From JAYFRE01 sp034926235 (lineage in GTDB: Bacteria; Pseudomonadota; Alphaproteobacteria; Rhodospirillales; Magnetospirillaceae): 8,891 nt of DNA. The notes below the pieces were generated by a model. It ran no database searches. It was not told the origin of the DNA and saw only the letters and a list, made by a program, of their open reading frames with translations. The stretch is taken from contig JAYFRE010000103.1 in the NCBI GenBank assembly GCA_034926235.1, forward strand, positions 1 to 8,891, in the 5' to 3' direction. Positions 6,501 to 8,891 of the stretch are shown in pieces (position 1 is the first letter of the stretch; each line of letters opens with the position of its first letter). A program made the position numbers and the translations under genes.

Positions 6501-8891
6501 GCCCAGGGCGAGCGGCACGCCCGACAGGCACAATTCGCCTGCCGCGCCGAAAGGCATCAGCCGGCCCCTGGAATCCAGCAGATGGGCGTGGGCGTTGGCG
6601 ATGGGCGCGCCGATCGGGGGGGCCTCGCTGGCCTTGGTCACCGGCCAGAAGGTGGCGCAAACGGTGAATTCGGTGGGGCCGTAGCAATTCATCAGGGTGA
6701 AGGGTTGCGGCGTCAGCGCGCCGGGGCGGTCGCCGGCAAAGGTCACGATTCGCAAATGAGGAAAGCGCCGTCCAACCAGCAGGGATTTACCGACGATGGG
6801 CGGCAGGAAGGCGACGCTGATCGCGCGGTCGCGGAAGAAATCGGCCAGTTCCTCTTCTTCCAGGCGGATTTCCTCGGGCACGACATGAAGCGACGCGCCG
6901 CAGGCCAGGGCGGGAAACGCCTCATAAACCGAAGCGTCGAAGATGAAGGGCGCATACAGGCTAAAGGCGTCGTCAGGGCCGGTATGATGATCTTCGGCGA
7001 ACCAGCGGCACAGATTGGCCAATCCGCGTTGGGCGATGACGACGCCTTTGGGCGTTCCGGTCGATCCCGAGGTGTAGAGGATATAGGCCGGGTCATGTGG
7101 GGATGGCGGCGAAAGCTCGAAGGCGGCGTCCGGCGCGAGCGGCGTTTTCAGCCTATCCAAGGGGAAACCCGCCGGGGCGTTTTCGCCGTCCAGGCAGGGA
7201 TGGCCGGACGATCCTGGTTCCAAGATGACGCCGGCTGCGCCGCATTGGGCCAGCATTGCCGCCAGGCGCGAGGGCGGATCGTCGGGATTCAAGGGAACAA
7301 AGGCCCCGCCGGCCAGCATGACGGCCAGTTCGGCCAGCACGTAATCGGCTGAACGCGGCAGCAGGATTCCGACCGGAACGCCCGGGCGGACGCCTTGTTC
7401 GCGCAGACGGACGGCGATGGCGGCGGCGGTGTCGCGTAGGCTGGCATAGCTGTAGGCGGCGTCCGTTCCCTCAAGGGCCGGGCGGTCGGGATGGCGGGCG
7501 GCGGCGGCAAGGAAAAGATCGACGGCGCTTGTCTCGGGCCACTCTCTTTTGGTGTCGTTGCATGATTTGAGCAGGCGCAGCCTTTCCGCCGGACCGATCA
7601 GATCGAGCGCGCCCGAAGGCGTTTCGGGCCGCGCCAGGGCGTCTTCCAGCAAGATCAGATGATGTTCGGCCAACGCCTCCATCTGCCGGCGGCCATAACG
7701 GGCGGGATCGTAATGCAGGATCAGGCGCAGGCGGCCATCGTCCCGCCATTCCGCCGCGACGCCGACGCCGTTCGCGCCGAAACCGCCGCCGGGGACGACC
7801 GTAAGAGTTCCATCGGTTTCGATCGGCGGCTGGTTTTCCATGACGAACAAGGCATCGCCGAATCCCGCCCCCGCCAGCCGGCGCAGATCCGCCGCCGGGC
7901 AGCCGTCATGCGCCAAAGCCTGGGCCAGCCCGTCATGCGTTTCTCCGACCAGTTGGGAAAAGGTCGCGTCGTAAGGGCAGGAAAGCCGCAACGGGGCAAG
8001 GGTTATGCAGGGGCCGACAATGTCCGCCTCGGCCGGTTCCCGGCCCGAGGACAGAAAGGCGAAGACCACGTCCTCGGCGTCGTTATAGCGCGACAAAAGC
8101 AGGCCCCACGCCGTCATCAGCACGCTGGCCGGCGTGCAGCGGCGCTGGCGGGCAAAGGCGCGCAGACGGGCGTCGCTGTGGCGGTCCAATGTCCGCGATA
8201 CAGAATCAAGAGAGGCGTCCCTGGCCGTTGGAGCCGGGGTTTCGGCGGCGGCGATGACGGCAGCGGTGGGGCCGCCCGCCAGTTTTTCTTGCCACCATTC
8301 CAGCTCGGCTGCCGGATGACGCGCCGCCAGCCGGTGCAGATGGCGGCTGAAACCGGGCGCAGGCTCCAGCGGCAATTCGGGCGCGAACAATTCGCCCAGC
8401 AGCAGCGACAGGCTCCAGCCGTCCAGCGCAATGTGATGCCAGAACAACGCCATGGCGTGGGAATCGGGGCCGCGGCGGAACAGCAGAACCCGCAACAGCG
8501 GGTCTTGGTCCAGACAAGGTGGGTCGGCGCGCGTTTCGGCGCAGGCCCTAGCGATGGCGGCGTCCTGTTCGTCCGCTGTCAGACCCGACAGATCCGTAGC
8601 GGCAAAGGCTGCGTCCTTGTGGCGCAGCACCGCCTGGGCCGGAGCGGACAACCCATCCTCGACGATGACCAGGCGCAACGCTTCGTGCCGGGCCGTCAGT
8701 TCATACAAACGGGTCTCGACCGCGTCGGCGGACAAGGGTCCTTGGAGTTCGGCCCGGTTCTCGATCCAGTAGGCGTGACGGTTTGCCGCTTCGCCATGGC
8801 GCATGTCGAACAGCATGCCGGCCTGCATCGGGGTCAGCGGCAGCACATGCTCGACCCCCTGGCGGGCATAACGTTTGACGAGGATGCGTTC
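564..8891 (-). CDS. Nonribosomal peptide synthetase, C-A-T-C-A-T-TE-E, 5'-partial
   Basis: Large cytoplasmic NRPS that would add two amino acids to an upstream donor and release the product. Residues are numbered here and below from the GTG codon at 8846. Visible order: C1 (to ~425), A1 (~440-925), T1 (~943-1012), C2 (~1050-1475), A2 (~1495-1990), T2 (~2005-2076), TE (~2084-2328), E (~2331-2758), then TGA at 566-564. The frame stays open upstream of the GTG to 8891, adding 15 residues (ending GVEHV) that look like the linker normally joined to the C-domain opening LPLTPMQ. The GTG is therefore probably internal and the gene begins outside the window. All core motifs of the A, T and C domains are present with no frameshift. 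Odd points are the Cys-type TE, the E domain after the TE, and no E between T1 and C2. The product is unknown. The NRPS call is secure; substrate identities are not. Confidence 0.97.
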   Translation of the reverse strand, partial: ERILVKRYARQGVEHVLPLTPMQAGMLFDMRHGEAANRHAYWIENRAELQGPLSADAVETRLYELTARHEALRLVIVEDGLSAPAQAVLRHKDAAFAATDLSGLTADEQDAAIARACAETRADPPCLDQDPLLRVLLFRRGPDSHAMALFWHHIALDGWSLSLLLGELFAPELPLEPAPGFSRHLHRLAARHPAAELEWWQEKLAGGPTAAVIAAAETPAPTARDASLDSVSRTLDRHSDARLRAFARQRRCTPASVLMTAWGLLLSRYNDAEDVVFAFLSSGREPAEADIVGPCITLAPLRLSCPYDATFSQLVGETHDGLAQALAHDGCPAADLRRLAGAGFGDALFVMENQPPIETDGTLTVVPGGGFGANGVGVAAEWRDDGRLRLILHYDPARYGRRQMEALAEHHLILLEDALARPETPSGALDLIGPAERLRLLKSCNDTKREWPETSAVDLFLAAAARHPDRPALEGTDAAYSYASLRDTAAAIAVRLREQGVRPGVPVGILLPRSADYVLAELAVMLAGGAFVPLNPDDPPSRLAAMLAQCGAAGVILEPGSSGHPCLDGENAPAGFPLDRLKTPLAPDAAFELSPPSPHDPAYILYTSGSTGTPKGVVIAQRGLANLCRWFAEDHHTGPDDAFSLYAPFIFDASVYEAFPALACGASLHVVPEEIRLEEEELADFFRDRAISVAFLPPIVGKSLLVGRRFPHLRIVTFAGDRPGALTPQPFTLMNCYGPTEFTVCATFWPVTKASEAPPIGAPIANAHAHLLDSRGRLMPFGAAGELCLSGVPLALGYANLPDRTAAAFVPNPFAAGDPDYALMYRSGDLCRRAFDGTLEFLGRLDRQIKLRGRRLEPEEIEQALRRHPAVDEAVVLPVRQGTADILRAFVTVTPGPVPNAALLLDELADSLPDWMIPGDIRILPSLPLTTNGKIDRDALAALEPDEPEPQNGASPLGEGPALLARLWGETLGQDAGRDRSFFALGGDSIKAMHLVSRLRAQGWRLTTRQIFSLQTLDRLSAVLEPVETGPHRAAEPESILPSLPTPDDSERKLIQARLDGMGRIEAIFPPTPMQENLLAYRALNPSSPAYLEQSRLIVQGPLTAEQVRDRLENAARRHAALRSVFVQTGVHRPWLVVLGDHFPAFSQTDLSHLPPKDQDAALDAVLRAVRDAGMDPEQGPLLRLDLCRLGPDRHALLVSFHHIILDGWSMGLLLREILAPIAPETPAPDFSAYAAWLAGTGRQEADAWWRHYLNGAAPSALCPAARTNGRAYDNRALSAILDETLCDGLRHLAAETGVTMNSLIQTGWAIVLARHDDREDALFGTVLSGRAAPVPGIEEMVGLLVRTVPVRVSCPDSASVRSVLKIVQDNAALLEDRSVLPLTDILKATPHGADLIRTLFVFENLPEADMPDGYAVSAAPGFNQTPYALTLVVESQDQRLFTKLNYDGAVLDDSRAAALLDRLAHVLARMAAAPDAPLGAIGLLDERGEDAILAAALADPVRPILPDEPRDVVALFRRAALANPDACALAANDARLSYETVRRSAHALAQNLAERGIGPGAVVAIMLERSAETIIAMLGVLEAGAAYMIIDPDLPPFRRDFLLKDCAAALLLATAAEPDKGCGIPVLSADAAFVRAPDAPDLPLPDADPGRAAYLVYTSGSTGEPKGVLVEHGALANFCHWHREFYGVTGQDVMGHVFAFAFDASAWGIFPILAAGGCIHILLGEDRARPERMRDYFDAHGVTLANIPALFMERMQALPAPRALRLLTSGGDAPRAFTPQPYAVFNEYGPSEATVMCTCHPPQAGEFPIPIGRAIAGAWCLVLDRGGRLQPFGVTGELHIAGPLLAQGYWRRPGETKKSFIPNPFAARLPDRASDPGAYARLYRTGDLCRMRPDGVLEFLGRRDTQLSVRGHRVEASEVEQALLALDGIVSAAVMLCESPGGSVLTAYVVPQVLPAGQPEDAITRWREALARNLPVYMRPDAFVLLDALPLTANGKLDRAALPAPDFLTGSGRGGPARKPVELALAGLWREILPGTMPGLDDDFFAQGGDSVSAARLVAGIETLYGLRLSMADFLRGASLRSLAALVEEKTGGKGAESLLVPLRSGRGPALVLVPSLGNSLLCYKGIVDSLPADMPLYALSPLDWESTRPATLAEAVAPYAAPLRKAFPDGAFTLLGLCMAGLTAWEIARQMDQAGAGPRGVISLNTRRRLLEDDRGQALDLPDEVPDDAITIGLDAMAGYEGPDASDPDPSHRARLAALIRIQLGLWGRYRPEPGPWTMLCLRPEEPALADYLPFETRPLGWETLARGGAREIYVPGSHFTMLSPPHAAHLAGMIRTHLRGPAALRTLPLTPIQRWFVALPMERGHFFQSVALRMTKRRPAGHYQQILVRLAESHDMLRAFCPDDGQDAAPATLSLAGMDEARFCFGLHIGKAQDLEETQQRIASAQRIGRPPLAWCLLGQGEGDEPDRLVFMIHHLSIDGVSWRILLADFAAALDALDRGQPITLPSLALRGDNTSAAWAERLVAHATGPDLAREAAFWAAQPRTPPLVPEERRVAPRLKRDMKTYEAVLPPRISAALQSQSHTRFAAGVDEVLLAAFLDSLRAGTGRRECTMRMEGHGREELFPDVSPLALVGWFTSLYPLPLTGAEDFAATVAAVRDRKAALPEQGIGHGLLRYLGKRTDLDRAADLTFNFLGDAALPMAETAPFRLDKLGSPYDVDDDFPEETPLSLTAYVQDGKLHLALAGHPQEWNDGDLERLLDGMTRCLETVFDH
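573..1856 (-). other. NRPS domain E: epimerization, C-terminal to the TE
   Basis: Epimerization domain, which inverts the alpha-carbon of a carrier-bound residue. Family motifs in order: LPLTPIQRWF (2335-2344), HHLSIDGVSWRIL (2462-2474), EGHGRE (2604-2609, Glu2604 being the expected catalytic acid), VGWFTSLYP (2621-2629), LPEQGIGHGLLRY (2652-2664) and FNFLGD (2679-2684). Deviations from consensus are mild: AL instead of RT before VGWFT, GIGHG for GIGYG, and FNFLG where FNYLG is common. It looks potentially active. It is not a condensation domain, because EGHGRE and VSWRIL are specific to E domains. Its place after a TE is unusual: E domains normally follow a carrier domain directly. Confidence 0.92.
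581..585 (-). promoter_or_regulatory. Ribosome binding site of the transferase gene (GGAGA)
   Basis: On the minus strand GGAGA sits inside the last codons of the synthetase, 6 bases before the TTG at 574. It is the main reason for choosing that start, and it implies that ribosomes finishing the synthetase re-initiate on the transferase. Confidence 0.6.
1863..2597 (-). other. NRPS domain TE: thioesterase with Cys nucleophile
   Basis: Alpha/beta-hydrolase-type release domain: a hydrophobic strand ending VPSLGN (2100-2105), then LLGLCMAG (2161-2168), then PGSH (2303-2306) near the end. In standard NRPS TEs the nucleophile elbow is GxSxGG with serine. Here Cys2165 (codon 2354-2352) takes that place and Ala2167 replaces the following Gly. 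The Asp of the usual L(I/V)DS-type segment is Asn2192 (SLNT, 2190-2193). His2306 is in the expected place. The domain therefore keeps its fold and length (about 245 residues) but would have a Cys-His pair with Asn or an unidentified acid. It could hydrolyse, cyclise or transfer the chain. Confidence 0.9.
2619..2834 (-). other. NRPS domain T2: peptidyl carrier, Ser2037
   Basis: Carrier domain of the last module, directly before the TE. The core is DDFFAQGGDSVSA (2028-2040), with the phosphopantetheine serine at 2037. It has the GGDS form rather than the GGHS form common before thioesterases (compare EntF). That fits a carrier that also has to present its cargo to an epimerization domain, here the one located beyond the TE. 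Confidence 0.93.
2877..4364 (-). other. NRPS domain A2: adenylation, substrate unassigned
   Basis: Second amino acid activating domain. Motifs: YTSGSTGEPKG (1643-1653), FDASAWG (1688-1694), YGPSE (1774-1778), YRTGDL (1869-1874), LGRRDTQLSVRG (1886-1897) and NGK with the catalytic lysine at 1982. My pocket reading is D1689, A1690, W1693, N1732, T1754, G1756, E1773, V1781, M1782, K1982 (DAWNTGEVMK). The fifth and sixth positions depend on the alignment; L1753 and S1755 are the alternative. I do not recognise the code. Glu at the position of GrsA Ala322 is polar and also occurs in Asn, Tyr and His type codes, so a polar substrate is possible. Confidence 0.93.
4422..5699 (-). other. NRPS domain C2: condensation, D-donor (DCL)-like
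   Basis: Condensation domain joining the T1-bound chain to the A2 amino acid on T2. It opens with FPPTPMQENLL (1054-1064) and has an intact HHIILDG (1187-1193) followed by WSMGLLL. These two sites look more like D-donor than L-donor condensation domains. I do not see the extra N-terminal HH(I/L)xxxxGD motif that marks dual condensation/epimerization domains, so this domain is unlikely to invert the donor itself. Subtype assignment is by eye only. Confidence 0.92.
5811..6020 (-). other. NRPS domain T1: peptidyl carrier, Ser974
   Basis: Peptidyl carrier domain that holds the A1 residue on a phosphopantetheine arm. The core is FFALGGDSIKA (967-977), with the modified serine at 974 (codon 5927-5925). 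The GGDSIKA form, with Asp before the serine, is the version known to be favoured in carrier domains that sit directly before an epimerization domain. Here the next domain is C2, not E, which is unexpected and is treated as a finding. Confidence 0.93.
6072..7529 (-). other. NRPS domain A1: adenylation, substrate unassigned
   Basis: ATP-dependent amino acid activating domain. Motifs seen in order: P-loop YTSGSTGTPKG (591-601), FDASVYE (636-642), YGPTE (722-726), YRSGDL (810-815), LGRLDRQIKLRG (827-838) and NGK with the catalytic lysine at 919. Reading the pocket against the GrsA positions gives D637, A638, Y641, F680, T702, A704, C721, V729, C730, K919 (DAYFTACVCK). I recognise no exact match. 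Asp at the first position indicates an ordinary alpha-amino acid, and the A..VCK ending resembles some Phe/Tyr-type codes, so a hydrophobic or aromatic residue is a weak guess. Confidence 0.93.
7572..8858 (-). other. NRPS domain C1: condensation, D-donor (DCL)-like
   Basis: Condensation domain forming a peptide bond between an upstream donor and the A1 amino acid on T1. It opens with LPLTPMQAGMLF (residues 2-13) and carries an intact catalytic HHIALDG (137-143, second His catalytic) followed by WSLSLLL. In known families the opening PL(S/T)PMQxGMLF and an LDGWS after HHxx are typical of C domains that accept a D-configured donor, while L-donor domains more often open with a SxAQxRLW-like motif. 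This class is inferred by eye. The donor module must lie in the protein part beyond the right edge or in another protein. Confidence 0.9.

Noticed and set aside
6249..7352. Plus-strand open frame of 367 codons
   Set aside because: Antisense to A1, with a similar low-complexity Gly/Gln/Arg make-up and no family signature.
8846..8848. GTG at 8846, or the ATG at 8848-8846 in another frame, as the synthetase start
   Set aside because: The GTG frame stays open upstream with linker-like sequence leading into the C domain, and the ATG is out of frame with the synthetase.

Overview
The window is coding almost from end to end, and all of it is on the minus strand, so it reads from right to left. Base composition is high-GC throughout, roughly two thirds G+C by eye, and I see no break that would mark a recent insertion. 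The codon use, the gene packing and the Sfp-like phosphopantetheinyl transferase fit a high-GC Gram-negative bacterium. A proteobacterium, perhaps an alphaproteobacterium, is my best guess, but nothing here fixes the taxon.

Layout: (1) From 8891 down to 564 runs one very large nonribosomal peptide synthetase (NRPS) of at least 2,775 residues. Its reading frame is still open at the right edge, so the true start lies outside the window. The visible domain order is C1-A1-T1-C2-A2-T2-TE-E: two complete elongation modules, a thioesterase and a last epimerization domain. (2) From 574 down to the left edge runs a second gene, an Sfp-type 4'-phosphopantetheinyl transferase, missing only its C-terminal end. 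It starts at a TTG inside the last codons of the NRPS, preceded by a GGAGA ribosome binding site, with an 11-base overlap. The two genes are therefore very probably co-transcribed and translationally coupled. There is no intergenic space over about 10 bases, and I see no RNA gene, mobile element, CRISPR array or terminator.

How they work together: the transferase would add the 4'-phosphopantetheine arm of CoA to the carrier-domain serines (residues 974 and 2037) of the synthetase. The synthetase would take an upstream intermediate at C1, add two residues chosen by A1 and A2, and release the product at the TE.

The unusual part is the end of the synthetase. The TE has cysteine instead of the nucleophilic serine and asparagine at the usual aspartate site. 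It is followed, not preceded, by an epimerization domain that keeps its main motifs. Both condensation domains also look like the type that accepts a D-configured donor, yet no epimerization domain sits between T1 and C2. Together these suggest a non-standard termination and stereochemistry scheme. Cysteine-type TEs are known from the sulfazecin (beta-lactam) and obafluorin (beta-lactone) pathways, so a strained-ring product is a reasonable but unproven hypothesis.
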